Positions 10,450 through 19,135 of a stretch of 64,000 nt of DNA are shown here, one piece after another. The stretch comes from Vibrio rhizosphaerae. Lineage in GTDB: Bacteria; Pseudomonadota; Gammaproteobacteria; Enterobacterales; Vibrionaceae. The notes beneath the pieces were generated by a model, which saw only the letters and a program-made list of their open reading frames with translations, searched no databases and was not told the DNA's origin. The stretch is taken from contig NZ_AP024903.1 of the NCBI RefSeq assembly GCF_024347095.1, positions 1,674,001 through 1,738,000 on the forward strand. Direction: 5' to 3'. The translations under genes were made by a program, and so were the position numbers. Within the stretch, counting starts at the first letter, position 1, and each line of letters starts with the position of its first letter.

Positions 10450-10725
10450 ATGTCACAAAAGAGAGAAATCTTTACCGTGAAAGGTGTTGTTCAAGGGGTC
10501 GGTTTTCGTTATTACACCTCGCATCAGGCGTTAAAATTAGGATTGACCGGTTATGCAAAAAACCTACATAACGGGGATGTCGAGGTTGTTGCCTGTGGCG
10601 AAACGGATAAACTGGAACGGTTTTATCACTGGCTCCATCAAGGCTCACCGGCCGCGCGTGTTGAAGCGGTAGAGCGGTCAGACTTTCACAGTGAGAAGTC
10701 ATTTCAAGGATTTTCAATCCATTAA
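10450..10725 (+). CDS. acyP: Acylphosphatase
   Basis: Small cytosolic enzyme that hydrolyses acyl phosphates. It has 91 residues with the two signature blocks [12 protein letters not shown] (catalytic arginine near residue 23) and [13 protein letters not shown] (catalytic asparagine near 41), and ends GFSIH. A strong ribosome-binding site, AGGAGG, lies 9 nt before the ATG at 10450 and decides this start over the in-frame one at 10408. It is divergent from rlmI and converges on tusE. Confidence 0.95.
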   Translation: MSQKREIFTVKGVVQGVGFRYYTSHQALKLGLTGYAKNLHNGDVEVVACGETDKLERFYHWLHQGSPAARVEAVERSDFHSEKSFQGFSIH

Positions 10726-10730
10726 TGATG

Positions 10731-10796
10731 CGGTTGAGGGGCTGAATTTAAGCGGAATATCCACTGCGTTTAAGTGAATCGATTGCTCCTCAACCG
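10731..10796. repeat. Inverted repeat between convergent acyP and tusE
   Basis: Perfect 9-bp arms, CGGTTGAGG (10731-10739) and CCTCAACCG (10788-10796), enclose 48 nt that contain a smaller TTTAAGCG/CGTTTAA pairing. There is no T tract, so it is not a classical terminator. It may be a structured 3' end shared by the two convergent genes. Confidence 0.5.
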
Positions 10797-10864
10797 TTTA
10801 AGGGACGCGCCTTGAGTCTGGTCTCAATATTTACCGACCTGAGTGCGTGATGATGTCGCCGATG

Positions 10865-11194
10865 TCACAGGCATTTCGCTGGTTTAGGAAGTCCTGCCAA
10901 TTTCGTTGCCTGTTTGGCAGGCCCTTTGCGAAATAGTTTGAAAAGGTACTTGCTGTTGCCTTTTTCCGGACCATGAGCCTTTTCCATGGCTTTGACCAAC
11001 ATGCGAATGGCCGGAGACGTGTTGTATTGTTCGTAGAACTCTCTCACAAAGTGAATCACTTCTATATGCGCAGCGGTTAACTCAATGCCTTCGGCTTCTG
11101 CCAGCAGTGGAATCATCCCTTCCTGCCACTGAGTGTGATCAAGTAAATAACCTTCATTATCAGTTGCTATCATCTGACCATTATATTCAAACAT
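10865..11194 (-). CDS. tusE: Sulfurtransferase TusE (DsrC family)
   Basis: Last carrier in the sulfur relay from IscS through TusA and TusBCD to MnmA, for 2-thiolation of tRNA wobble uridine. It has 109 residues. The C-terminal GLPKPAKCL places the acceptor cysteine at residue 108, as in TusE. The [19 protein letters not shown] segment is typical of the DsrC fold. It lacks the second cysteine, ten residues earlier, of true sulfite-reductase DsrC proteins. It stands as a single gene. Confidence 0.92.
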   Translation of the reverse strand: MFEYNGQMIATDNEGYLLDHTQWQEGMIPLLAEAEGIELTAAHIEVIHFVREFYEQYNTSPAIRMLVKAMEKAHGPEKGNSKYLFKLFRKGPAKQATKLAGLPKPAKCL

Positions 11195-11291
11195 AAATGC
11201 TGTGTTGCCTCATTAATTAGAACGCGCTAAGGGTAACGAACTGCTTGCCATGAAACAATCATTGTTTATAGAAAAGGTCTGTGGGAGATAT

Positions 11292-11317
11292 AAAAAAAGC
11301 CCGGAGCCGGGCTTTTT
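11292..11317 (-). terminator. Strong terminator, probably that of the yccA-like gene
   Basis: Perfect 11-bp stem AAAAAGCCCGG/CCGGGCTTTTT. On the minus strand it ends in seven T, so it stops leftward transcription. The nearest leftward gene upstream of it is the yccA-like gene at 12066-12728, now separated from it by the IS200 element. Confidence 0.8.
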
Positions 11318-11391
11318 CTTTGTTGTATAGAGAAAACCCCCAGCTAGGCTGGGGGTTCCGTAAAGCTTACAGCTATAAGTCAGTTATATAA

Positions 11392-11460
11392 CCCCTTTCA
11401 ATTTGATAAAAAAGTCTTGTGGTCTGGCAACTACAAGAGTTAATTAAGAATTGAAAGGGG
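11392..11460 (+). promoter_or_regulatory. Inverted repeat sequestering the tnpA ribosome-binding site
   Basis: Perfect 12-bp arms CCCCTTTCAATT (11392-11403) and AATTGAAAGGGG (11449-11460). The 3' arm contains the GAAAGGGG ribosome-binding site, 6 nt before the tnpA ATG. A further CTTGT/ACAAG pairing lies inside the loop. Folding of the mRNA would hide the start site, as described for IS200. Confidence 0.8.
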
Positions 11461-11466
11461 GTCCCA

Positions 11467-11928
11467 ATGGGGGACGAAAAGAGCTTAGCGCACACGCGCT
11501 GGAACTGTAAATACCACATAGTCTTTGCACCGAAATATAGAAGGCAAGTGTTCTACGGAGAAAAACGTAGAGCAATAGGTGAAATATTGAGGAAACTATG
11601 TGAATGGAAAAATGTGAACATTCTTGAAGCGGAATGTTGCGCGGATCATATCCACATGCTTTTAGAAATACCGCCCAAAATGAGTGTTTCAGGGTTTATG
11701 GGGTATTTGAAAGGTAAAAGTAGCCTAATGCTTTATGAACGATTCGGTGATTTGAAGTTTAAATATAGAAATCGAGAATTTTGGTGCCGAGGTTATTATG
11801 TAGATACGGTAGGTAAAAATACGAGCAAGATACAAAATTACATCAAGCAGCAACTAGAGCAGGATAAAATGGGAGAGCAATTGTCGATCCCGTATTCAGG
11901 TAGCCCGTTTACGGGCCGCAGGAAGTAG
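11467..11928 (+). CDS. tnpA: IS200-type transposase TnpA (Y1 HUH nuclease)
   Basis: Single-strand DNA transposase that cuts and rejoins hairpin-flanked ends through a tyrosine-DNA link. It has 153 residues. The HUH motif is CADHIHMLLEIPP (His61 and His63), and the catalytic tyrosine is Tyr125 in KIQNYIKQQ. The N-terminal HTRWNCKYHIVFAPKYRRQVFYG is typical of the family. No frameshift or stop is seen, so it may be active. Its translation start is buried in the upstream inverted repeat. Confidence 0.95.
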   Translation: MGDEKSLAHTRWNCKYHIVFAPKYRRQVFYGEKRRAIGEILRKLCEWKNVNILEAECCADHIHMLLEIPPKMSVSGFMGYLKGKSSLMLYERFGDLKFKYRNREFWCRGYYVDTVGKNTSKIQNYIKQQLEQDKMGEQLSIPYSGSPFTGRRK

Positions 11929-12065
11929 TCATATGCAAATGTCAGATCACTACGCGCCTGCTAGGGCGCTGCTAGTAGGAGAGCCTTATAGGCGCATATG
12001 AAAAACCACCGGCTATGCCGGTGGATACTTTTTTTCTGTCATGCAAAAAATACGTCAGTCAGAAC

Positions 12066-12728
12066 TTAATCTCTGTTCATGAAGCCCAGAATGCTGAGCA
12101 GGCTGATGAACAAGTTATAGATTGAAACATACAGCGTAATGGTTGCAGAGATATAGTTGGTCTCACCACCGCGGACAATCTGCTGTGTAGTCAGCAAGAT
12201 TGCACCCGTTGAGAACAAGACGAACAGTCCGCTCATTGCCAGATACAGGGCAGGGAGTTGCAGGAAGATGTTCGCAACAAACCCGACGAGCAGGACAACA
12301 AAACCAGCCAGTAGCATTCCCGACAGGAATGAAAGGTCACGTTTAGTGGTCAGTGCATAAGCGGAAGCCGCCATAAAGGTCAGGGCTGTACCACCCAGCG
12401 CGGTTAAGACTACATCTCCGAGACCGGCACTGATATATGCGTTCAGGATCGGGCCTAGTGTATAACCAAGGAAACCGGTGAACAGGAAGGTGAAAACTAA
12501 TCCCATACTGTTATCACGGTTCTTCTCAGTAAGGAACAGTAAACCATAGAAGCCGACCAACATAATGATCAACCCCGGAGAGGGAAGATTCATCGCCATA
12601 GAAACGCCAGCGACGACAGCAGACCATAACAGCGTCATCCCTAAGAGGGCATAGGTGTTTCTCAACACTTTGTTTGTTTGAAGTGCACCATCTAAAGTCG
12701 ATGTGCGTGAATACATAGGACGGTTCAT
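12066..12728 (-). CDS. yccA: Bax inhibitor-1/YccA family membrane protein
   Basis: Integral inner-membrane protein of 220 residues with seven predicted helices, ending SLLSILGFMNRD. In E. coli, YccA binds FtsH and modulates its proteolysis of membrane proteins; that role is inferred here from family membership only. The N-terminal MYSRTSTLDGALQTNKVLRNTYALLG is conserved among gammaproteobacterial members. Its stop is only about 30 bp from the right end of the IS200 element, which separates it from its likely terminator. YccA and YbhL paralogues are hard to tell apart by eye. Confidence 0.85.
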   Translation of the reverse strand: MNRPMYSRTSTLDGALQTNKVLRNTYALLGMTLLWSAVVAGVSMAMNLPSPGLIIMLVGFYGLLFLTEKNRDNSMGLVFTFLFTGFLGYTLGPILNAYISAGLGDVVLTALGGTALTFMAASAYALTTKRDLSFLSGMLLAGFVVLLVGFVANIFLQLPALYLAMSGLFVLFSTGAILLTTQQIVRGGETNYISATITLYVSIYNLFISLLSILGFMNRD

Positions 12729-12915
12729 ACGCTTCCTCGTATAATGATTGTCTATTTCTAATTAAGACTCTATGTGGGGGTAAAAGTTCTAATCTTCAAC
12801 CCCTCACGGGTATCATGACCTTATCTTAGTCAAAAATGAACTGCAATACCGTGATGAAGTTGTAACACAATTTTTCCGATGAGAAACAAATGTTAACTTC
12901 CGAATGGTTTCCTGA

Positions 12916-12948
12916 TGTCAACAAGGCACCCGATGGGCCTTGTTGACA
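12916..12948 (-). terminator. Hairpin at the 3' end of the aap operon
   Basis: Perfect 12-bp stem TGTCAACAAGGC/GCCTTGTTGACA with a 9-nt loop, 17 bp after the aapP stop. No T run follows on the minus strand, so it may be a mRNA-stabilising structure or a weak terminator. Confidence 0.5.
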
Positions 12949-12964
12949 AAGATACGCTTGAACA

Positions 12965-13726
12965 TTAATGCTGCAGAATTTGCGCAAGGAAGTTCTGGGT
13001 GCGATCGGAGCGAGGATTGGCAAAGAAATCTTGCGGATTGTTTTCTTCGATAATTTCACCGGCATCCATGAAAATGACGCGATCTGCTACTTCTTTGGCA
13101 AACCCCATCTCGTGTGTGACACACAACATGGTCATGCCTTCTTCTGCCAGTTCAACCATGACATCCAGAACCTCTCTGACCATTTCCGGATCCAAAGCCG
13201 ATGTCGGCTCATCAAACAGCATAATGTGAGGGTTCATACATAATGAGCGAGCAATCGCCACACGTTGTTGCTGCCCCCCGGACAACTGGCCCGGATATTT
13301 TTTGGCCTGATTGGGGATCTTGACGCGCTCCAGATATTTCATCGCAAGGGCTTCGGCTTCTTCTTTTGGCATTTTTTTCACCCAGATAGGCGCCAGCGTA
13401 CAATTTTCCAGCACCGTCAAATGAGGGAAGAGGTTAAAATGCTGAAAGCACATCCCGACCTGACGACGGACGGCTTCGATATCCTTTAAATCTTCAGTGA
13501 GTTCATGACCGGCAACGATAATCTGGCCTTTTTGGTGTTCTTCAAGCCGGTTAATACAACGAATCATGGTTGATTTACCGGAACCGGAAGGACCACAAAT
13601 TACAATCCGTTCTCCTTTAGTCACCTTCAGATTGATGTTCTTTAATACATGGAACTCACCGTACCATTTATTCATATCCTTAATTTGGATCACGGCTTCT
13701 TTATTTTGAGTATTTTGTAGCGTCAT
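12965..13726 (-). CDS. aapP: Amino-acid ABC transporter ATP-binding protein AapP
   Basis: Energises import of polar L-amino acids (general/acidic amino acid PAAT family). It has 253 residues from the ATG at 13726. Walker A is GPSGSGKST, the signature [15 protein letters not shown], Walker [14 protein letters not shown], and the switch histidine is in VTHEMGFA. The frame is open 27 codons further upstream, into aapM, but [12 protein letters not shown] is the sensible start with GGAACG-type spacing. It is the last gene of aapJQMP, 19 bp after aapM. Confidence 0.93.
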   Translation of the reverse strand: MTLQNTQNKEAVIQIKDMNKWYGEFHVLKNINLKVTKGERIVICGPSGSGKSTMIRCINRLEEHQKGQIIVAGHELTEDLKDIEAVRRQVGMCFQHFNLFPHLTVLENCTLAPIWVKKMPKEEAEALAMKYLERVKIPNQAKKYPGQLSGGQQQRVAIARSLCMNPHIMLFDEPTSALDPEMVREVLDVMVELAEEGMTMLCVTHEMGFAKEVADRVIFMDAGEIIEENNPQDFFANPRSDRTQNFLAQILQH

Positions 13727-13745
13727 AATACGTTCCTTGAAATTT

Positions 13746-14843
13746 TTATCGTTTGTGACCCGTGTGTAGTTTGTTTTCCAGCCAGATCGAATATCTCGAC
13801 ATGCCAAAACAAAAGACCCAGAACACTAACGCAACAAAGGCATAACTTTCAGTCGAAAAACCAAGCCAGTTCGGGTCGGTATTTGCTGCTTGACCGATCC
13901 CAAGCACATCAAACATCCCGATAATCAGTACCAGACTGGTATCTTTAAATAGGTCGATGAAGGTATTCACAATCGAAGGGATGGTAATTTTCAGTGCCTG
14001 AGGCAGAATGATCAATCCCATCTTTTTGGAGTAGCTTAGTCCGAGTGAGTCTGCAGCTTCGTATTGCCCTTTAGGGATGGCTTGTAAACCGCCCCGGATG
14101 ACTTCGGCAATATAGGCTGCACTGAAGAGTATTACACCGATCAGTGCCCGGACTAACTTGTCACTATCTGCGCCGTCAGCCATGAATAACGGTAGCATGA
14201 CCGAGGCCATAAACAACACGGTGATCAGCGGGACTCCACGCCATACTTCAATATAAACGGTGCATAAGCTACGAATGATGGGCATATGAGAACGTCGCCC
14301 GAGCGCCAGCAGCACACCAATGGGTAAGGATGCGACAATGCCGACCAAAGCGAGCACAAGCGTGATCAGAAGGCCGCCCCATTTGTAAGTTTCAACCACA
14401 GGTAAACCAAACCATTCGCCATGGAGCAAACCGGTCATCAAGAGTGGATAAACAGTCAATGTAAACAGCGCTAACCAGCCACGTTTCGGGGTCTTCGGAT
14501 AAGCCAGCAGGGCAACTAAAATTGCCAATGTGGCATAGAATAATTGGGGGCGCCACAGTTCACTTTCCGGATAAAATCCAAACATAAACTGATTAAAGCG
14601 AACGTAAATCAACACCCAACAAGCCCCTTGCTTTGAACAAGCATCACGGCTTTCTCCGATCCAATCGGCTTTAATCAGAGCCCAGTCAATGAGGTGGTAC
14701 AGTCCGGTAAATGCAAAGTAAGCAAGAATCAGCGTCAGCACGGAATTGAAGACATTACTGAATAAGTGCTTGCGCATCCAGACGATCGGACCGTTGGTAT
14801 TGGACGGTGGCGGCAGATCCGGTTGAAATTGATGTACTTTCAT
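13746..14843 (-). CDS. aapM: Amino-acid ABC transporter permease AapM
   Basis: HisM-type inner-membrane permease, 365 residues, the longer form typical of AapM/BztC with about eight helices. The EAA loop is [23 protein letters not shown] in the C-terminal third, which docks on AapP. The ATG at 14843 has an AGAGATAAG ribosome-binding region and lies 1 bp past the aapQ stop; an in-frame ATG 21 bp upstream lies inside aapQ. It pairs with AapQ to form the channel. Confidence 0.92.
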   Translation of the reverse strand: MKVHQFQPDLPPPSNTNGPIVWMRKHLFSNVFNSVLTLILAYFAFTGLYHLIDWALIKADWIGESRDACSKQGACWVLIYVRFNQFMFGFYPESELWRPQLFYATLAILVALLAYPKTPKRGWLALFTLTVYPLLMTGLLHGEWFGLPVVETYKWGGLLITLVLALVGIVASLPIGVLLALGRRSHMPIIRSLCTVYIEVWRGVPLITVLFMASVMLPLFMADGADSDKLVRALIGVILFSAAYIAEVIRGGLQAIPKGQYEAADSLGLSYSKKMGLIILPQALKITIPSIVNTFIDLFKDTSLVLIIGMFDVLGIGQAANTDPNWLGFSTESYAFVALVFWVFCFGMSRYSIWLENKLHTGHKR

Positions 14844-14844
14844 C

Positions 14845-16056
14845 TTATCTCTCCACCAAAGCAACTTTACGGTTATATGTGTTCATTAAAAATGAAGTGA
14901 CCAGACTGATTGTCAGATAAACGGCCATTGTCATCGAAATGACTTCGATCGCTTGTCCGGTCTGGTTTAGGGTCGTTCCGGCGAACACATTGAAGAGGTC
15001 CGGATAACCAATCGCAACAGCGAGTGAAGAGTTTTTGGTTAAGTTGAGATACTGGCTGGTTAATGGTGGGATAATAATGCGCATTGCCTGAGGAATAATA
15101 ACTAATTTAAGGGTTCTCCGGCGAGACAGGCCTAATGACATTGCCGCTTCAGTCTGACCATGACTGACGGCATTAATCCCGGAGCGAACAATTTCGGCAA
15201 TAAATGCTGCTGTATAGATGCTAAGAGCAACCAGCAGAGCTACGAATTCAGGAATAATTTCAATCCCGCCCTGAAAATTAAACCGTTGCAGAACCGGATA
15301 TTCCGCTGAGATTGGCATCCCGGTCAAGAAGTAGGTGATAACTGGCAGACCGATAATCAGGCCGAGTGCAATACTCAGTGTCGGTGTTTGTTGCCCTGTC
15401 ACTTTTTGGCGATTGTTGGCCCAGATTTTCACGCAGATTGTGGCGATCACACCGAGAATCAAAACCGCCAATACCAAGCCGCTTCCTGAGGCAAAAATGG
15501 GTTTCGGGATAAATAAACCACTGACGTTAATAAAAACGGCATCTCCGATAGATAGGCTTTGTCTTTTTCCGGGTAAGGCCTGTAAGACCGAAAAATACCA
15601 GAAGAGAATTTGTAACAGCAGCGGAATATTCCGAAAGGTTTCGACATAGATGGCTGCAAAGCGACTCACGAGCCAGTTTGACGACAAACGAGCGATCCCA
15701 AGAATAAACCCCAGTACTGTCGCCAAAACGATGCCAATAAATGACACATATAATGTATTCAGGAGTCCGACAACAAAGGTTCTGCCATATGTATCGGTTT
15801 CGTTGTAGTCGATTAAAGACTGGCTGATGCCAAACCCTGCCGGTTGATCCATAAAATCAAACCCGGTGGTGATGTTGCGAGACTCTAGATTGGTCAGGGC
15901 ATTATTAACAATCGTGTAGATGAAAAAGACCAGTGCCAAGATAGCAATTATCTGAAAGACGACTGACCGAAATGTAGGATTATAGAATAAGTGTGTCACT
16001 TTTTTGGGGGCAGATGTGTTGCCTGTTGAGGACACCGCGTTATTTTCAGGCTTCAT
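14845..16056 (-). CDS. aapQ: Amino-acid ABC transporter permease AapQ
   Basis: Partner permease of AapM, 403 residues. A hydrophilic N-terminal tail (about 30 residues) is followed by about eight helices, with a large extracytoplasmic loop as in AapQ/BztB. The EAA loop reads EAAMSLGLSRRRTLKLVIIPQAM. It lies 68 bp downstream of aapJ, a gap that contains a stable hairpin, and is 1 bp from aapM. Confidence 0.92.
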   Translation of the reverse strand: MKPENNAVSSTGNTSAPKKVTHLFYNPTFRSVVFQIIAILALVFFIYTIVNNALTNLESRNITTGFDFMDQPAGFGISQSLIDYNETDTYGRTFVVGLLNTLYVSFIGIVLATVLGFILGIARLSSNWLVSRFAAIYVETFRNIPLLLQILFWYFSVLQALPGKRQSLSIGDAVFINVSGLFIPKPIFASGSGLVLAVLILGVIATICVKIWANNRQKVTGQQTPTLSIALGLIIGLPVITYFLTGMPISAEYPVLQRFNFQGGIEIIPEFVALLVALSIYTAAFIAEIVRSGINAVSHGQTEAAMSLGLSRRRTLKLVIIPQAMRIIIPPLTSQYLNLTKNSSLAVAIGYPDLFNVFAGTTLNQTGQAIEVISMTMAVYLTISLVTSFLMNTYNRKVALVER

Positions 16057-16088
16057 ACAACAATAACCTCAAGTCCATTTCCGATAAA

Positions 16089-16106
16089 GGGCGGATTAAA
16101 CCGCCC
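16089..16106 (-). promoter_or_regulatory. Intercistronic hairpin between aapJ and aapQ
   Basis: GGGCGG/CCGCCC stem with a 6-nt loop in the aapJ-aapQ gap. On the transcribed (minus) strand no T run follows, so it probably protects the aapJ message from 3' decay rather than ending it. Seven T follow on the opposite strand. Confidence 0.6.
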
Positions 16107-16124
16107 GTTTTTTTAATCTCATGA

Positions 16125-17156
16125 TTAACGGATTGGTGGGGCATACATGAAGCCGCCCGCATTCCATAGTGCATTGACACCACGGGCAATTTTAAGTGGA
16201 GAACCTGAACCGACAGAGCGTTCAAATATTTCGTCATAGTTTCCGACTTGCTTGACGATCTGATAACCCCAATCATCACGAATTCCGAGACCGGAACCTT
16301 TGGGGCCATCTAAGCCGAGAATACGTGTAATGTTGGCATCGGTTGATTTCTTCATTTGCTCAACATTTTTCGATGTGATGCCGTATTCTTCGGCATTGAC
16401 CAGAGCAAATAGCGTCCATTTTGCAACGTTAAACCACTTGTCATCATCTTGGCGGACAACCGGGCCGAGTGGTTCTTTAGAAATAATTTCCGGAAGCACA
16501 ACAGCAGAGCTTGGATCTTGGAGGTTGACACGTAGCGCATAAAGTTGAGACTGATCCGATGTCAGTACATCACATCGGCCAGCATCAAAACCTTTAGCGG
16601 TTTGAGCTGATGTATCAAAGACAACCGGTTTATAAGACATGCCATTTTTGCGGAAATAGTCAGCAAGATTCAGCTCCGTTGTGGTTCCTGACTGAATACA
16701 GACAGAAGCACCATCAAGCTCTTTGGCACTTTTGACACCGAGATTCTTTTTGACCATGAATCCCTGTCCGTCATAATATGTAACGCCGACAAAATTGAGA
16801 CCTAAAGCGGTATCGCGTTGCAATGTCCAGGTTGTATTACGGGAGAGAACGTCGATTTCACCGGATTGTAGTGCAGTGAAACGCTCTTTTGCAGTTAATG
16901 GTACAAATTTGACTTTGGTTTTATCACCGAGCACTGCTGCGGCCAATGCCCGACAATATTCAACATCAATGCCTTCCCATTCTCCTTTCGCATTTGGGTT
17001 GGAGAACCCCGGAAGCCCGGTACTAACACCACAGGTTACAACGCCATTTGAGAGTACTTTATCAAGAGTGCTCTCTGCTGCTGAAGCAGACTGGGCTGCA
17101 ACCATTGCAGCGGATGCAATAGTAATTGAAGCAAGAATTTTGAGTGTGTTTGCCAT
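16125..17156 (-). CDS. aapJ: Amino-acid ABC transporter periplasmic binding protein AapJ
   Basis: Captures amino acids in the periplasm for AapQMP. It has 343 residues with a clear Sec signal peptide (MANTLKILASITIASAAMVA, cleaved after about residue 26 at ASA-A). Family-3 solute-binding protein segments are GVSTGLPGFSNPN, GIDVEYCRALAAAV and GEIDVLSRNTTWTLQRD. The length and the R/N-rich ligand segment match AapJ/BztA rather than the shorter GlnH/HisJ. It is the first gene of the operon, followed by an mRNA hairpin that should keep the binding protein in excess. Confidence 0.94.
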   Translation of the reverse strand: MANTLKILASITIASAAMVAAQSASAAESTLDKVLSNGVVTCGVSTGLPGFSNPNAKGEWEGIDVEYCRALAAAVLGDKTKVKFVPLTAKERFTALQSGEIDVLSRNTTWTLQRDTALGLNFVGVTYYDGQGFMVKKNLGVKSAKELDGASVCIQSGTTTELNLADYFRKNGMSYKPVVFDTSAQTAKGFDAGRCDVLTSDQSQLYALRVNLQDPSSAVVLPEIISKEPLGPVVRQDDDKWFNVAKWTLFALVNAEEYGITSKNVEQMKKSTDANITRILGLDGPKGSGLGIRDDWGYQIVKQVGNYDEIFERSVGSGSPLKIARGVNALWNAGGFMYAPPIR

Positions 17157-17627
17157 GAGTCTGTATCCTTCCAGTATGAATCACGCAATGTGAGCAGGGA
17201 TTCCTGACACAAGTAATTCATTTTGCCTTTATTTGTTCTGACGGTTGAAACCGCTATTTGTCCAGAGCGCCATTTCATTTCCAGTCACAATCGTCTGTAA
17301 GCGTAGGTAGGGATTAGGTTTTTCTCAAATTTCTGACAAAAAGAATTATAGTATAATCACAAACCCAGCCTGCATTTAGCATGGCGAATTGTTATTTAAA
17401 TGTAAATAGTGCAGTCAGGTTCAATGATAGTGCAATTGTGTATACATACATTTTTTGAATAGTTTTTCGACTTTTTGTTTTTGTTTATTGTTATTATTTA
17501 GAATTTTAATCCAAGTATGGATGTTAATTTAATCAATAATTTCCATATTGTGCTTTGGTTAGATAACAGTTGCACTTTTTTGGTTCGTGTGATTTGTTAT
17601 AGTTGTTAATATAAGGTTGCAAATGTT
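17157..17627. other. Non-coding divergent gap between aapJ and the siroheme gene
   Basis: 471 bp, notably AT-rich, with no credible gene. It must hold both promoters. A TATAAT-like element near 17350 reads well on either strand, but no matching -35 was found. Confidence 0.5.
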
Positions 17628-18578
17628 ATGCGATATTTTCCGCTGTTTATGGATTTAAGTGAAAGAGCTGTCTTGGTTGTTGGAGGAGGAGAAGTTGCAA
17701 GTCGGAAAACTGAAGCTTTGGTTAAAGCCGGTGCGCAGGTCACTATCTTGTCTCCTGAGCTTTCCGAATCTCTTCTGCGATTATGGCACGATGATGTGAT
17801 TCACTGGATTCAGCAGCGCTATGATAGTGCATTTCTGACCCGCAATTATGTGCAGGTTTGGGCGACGACGGATCATGCTGCGTTGAATCATCAGATTCAT
17901 GCGGATGCTAAATTACTCGGATTATTAGTCAATGTGGTTGATGATCAACCCTATTGTGATTTTATTACGCCAGCCATGATTGACCGAGGGCTAATTCAAG
18001 TGGCCATTTCAAGTGGTGGGTCTTCCCCGGTATTGGTACGTAATATTCGTGAGTCCGTTGAAGCGATTTTAGCGCAGAATTTACGTGTTCTGGCGCAATT
18101 TTGCGGTGAAAAACGAGAGCATCTGAAAGCAAACCGACCGGATGTCAATGCCCGCCGTCGCTTTTGGCAGTCTTTTCTGGCAGACCCGATGGTGAAAGAG
18201 ACGCAGGAGCGGACAATTTTAGAACATCGTTATCAACATTATCTTGCGATGCCGGAATTGGATGTCCGGGAAGTGGTGTGGGTGATTTGTGATACCGATG
18301 TGGAGTTACTGCCGATGAAGGCAGTGCGTTTTATGCAGCAATCTGAACAAGTGCTTTATCATCGGGATATCCCTGCGGCGGGGCTTGATTTATGTCGTCG
18401 TGATGCAGAAAGAGCCGTGTTTGCCAGCCGGGCTGAATTACAAGATTTACTTACGCGAGCCCGGGAAGAAACACACGCTCTTTGTATCATGGTCACCGCG
18501 ACTGATTTTCAGGCTGTTGCCGATCTGAAAATGAAGGGGGAGCGTCAATTTGGCTGTGGTGTTTATCAGAGTGAATAA
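17628..18578 (+). CDS. Siroheme synthase (precorrin-2 dehydrogenase/ferrochelatase) with vestigial methyltransferase domain
   Basis: The N-terminal about 210 residues match CysG-A/Met8p: the Rossmann motif VLVVGGGEVASRKTEAL (residues 16-32), LVNVVDDQPYCDFITPA and VAISSGGSSPVL. It should oxidise precorrin-2 and insert iron to give siroheme. Residues from about 217 (VWVICDTDVELLPMKAVRFM) to RRDAERAVF resemble the beginning of the SUMT (CysG-B) domain. The GDPxLLT-type core is degraded, and the roughly 180 remaining residues of a full methyltransferase are absent. Total length is 316, against about 457 for CysG. Uroporphyrinogen methylation must therefore be done elsewhere. Confidence 0.85.
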   Translation: MRYFPLFMDLSERAVLVVGGGEVASRKTEALVKAGAQVTILSPELSESLLRLWHDDVIHWIQQRYDSAFLTRNYVQVWATTDHAALNHQIHADAKLLGLLVNVVDDQPYCDFITPAMIDRGLIQVAISSGGSSPVLVRNIRESVEAILAQNLRVLAQFCGEKREHLKANRPDVNARRRFWQSFLADPMVKETQERTILEHRYQHYLAMPELDVREVVWVICDTDVELLPMKAVRFMQQSEQVLYHRDIPAAGLDLCRRDAERAVFASRAELQDLLTRAREETHALCIMVTATDFQAVADLKMKGERQFGCGVYQSE

Positions 18579-18627
18579 ACAGGAATAAAGCCGTCATCAC
18601 GAATCCACTAATAATTGAATACGCTTG

Positions 18628-18636
18628 TGCTATACT
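18628..18636 (+). promoter_or_regulatory. Extended -10 promoter of yibL
   Basis: TGCTATACT is an extended -10 element 33 bp before the yibL ATG. The -35 region is not well conserved. Confidence 0.45.
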
Positions 18637-18668
18637 GCGCCGCTACTAACAGATGAGAGTTATTTCCT

Positions 18669-19025
18669 ATGAGTTTAAAAGATCAAACCCAGCAATTGAA
18701 CAATCGATTGGACAAATGTAAACATAAGCTGGAGGCGGCTAAATCTCGCGGAGATAATGAGATGATTACCCAGTTTACGGATGAGATTGATGCGTTGAAT
18801 AAACAGCTCAACTCATTGAAAAGTAAGCAAGAGTACGATCTAAATAAAGAGCGTAAAAGATTATCTGATTTACCTTTTTCCCGGGAAATTACCCGCGAGG
18901 AACAAGCGGATATCGGTAAGCTGAAAAAATCAGTCAAAGGGCTTGTTATTGTTCACCCGACAACCAAATTGGGCAAGGCGATGCGTCTTGAGGCCATGAC
19001 AGGTTTTGCACCGCGTCAGTTCTGA
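18669..19025 (+). CDS. yibL: YibL family ribosome-associated protein
   Basis: Protein of 118 residues, highly charged and helical (probable coiled coil about 1-70), then FSREITREEQADIGKLKKSVKGLVIVHPTTKLGKAM, which is the conserved C-terminal signature of YibL. The E. coli protein co-purifies with ribosomes; its exact role is unknown. It has its own promoter and stands as a single gene. Confidence 0.9.
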   Translation: MSLKDQTQQLNNRLDKCKHKLEAAKSRGDNEMITQFTDEIDALNKQLNSLKSKQEYDLNKERKRLSDLPFSREITREEQADIGKLKKSVKGLVIVHPTTKLGKAMRLEAMTGFAPRQF

Positions 19026-19091
19026 TTCGCGACAGTCCTGTTAAGCGTCTCTGTGATGAGTAAGCTGCGATAATAGTCTGACTGACAAATC

Positions 19092-19114
19092 AGGGCTCGT
19101 GATTATCGAGCCCT
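19092..19114. terminator. Shared terminator between convergent yibL and yajQ
   Basis: Perfect 8-bp stem AGGGCTCG/CGAGCCCT with a 7-nt loop, midway between the two stops and followed by T-rich sequence on both strands. Confidence 0.65.
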
Positions 19115-19135
19115 TGATGATTTTGGTCGTAGTGT

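Larger units (their letters stand above)
11330..12035 (+). mobile_element. IS200-type insertion sequence (IS200/IS605 family, tnpA only)
   Basis: About 0.7 kb. The element has one HUH transposase gene and no tnpB. A palindromic hairpin lies at each end instead of terminal inverted repeats: AACCCCCAGC/GCTGGGGGTT at 11335-11357 on the left, and CCACCGGC/GCCGGTGG at 12006-12024 on the right. This is the architecture of IS200. Exact ends cannot be fixed without an empty-site comparison. Coding capacity looks intact. Confidence 0.88.
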
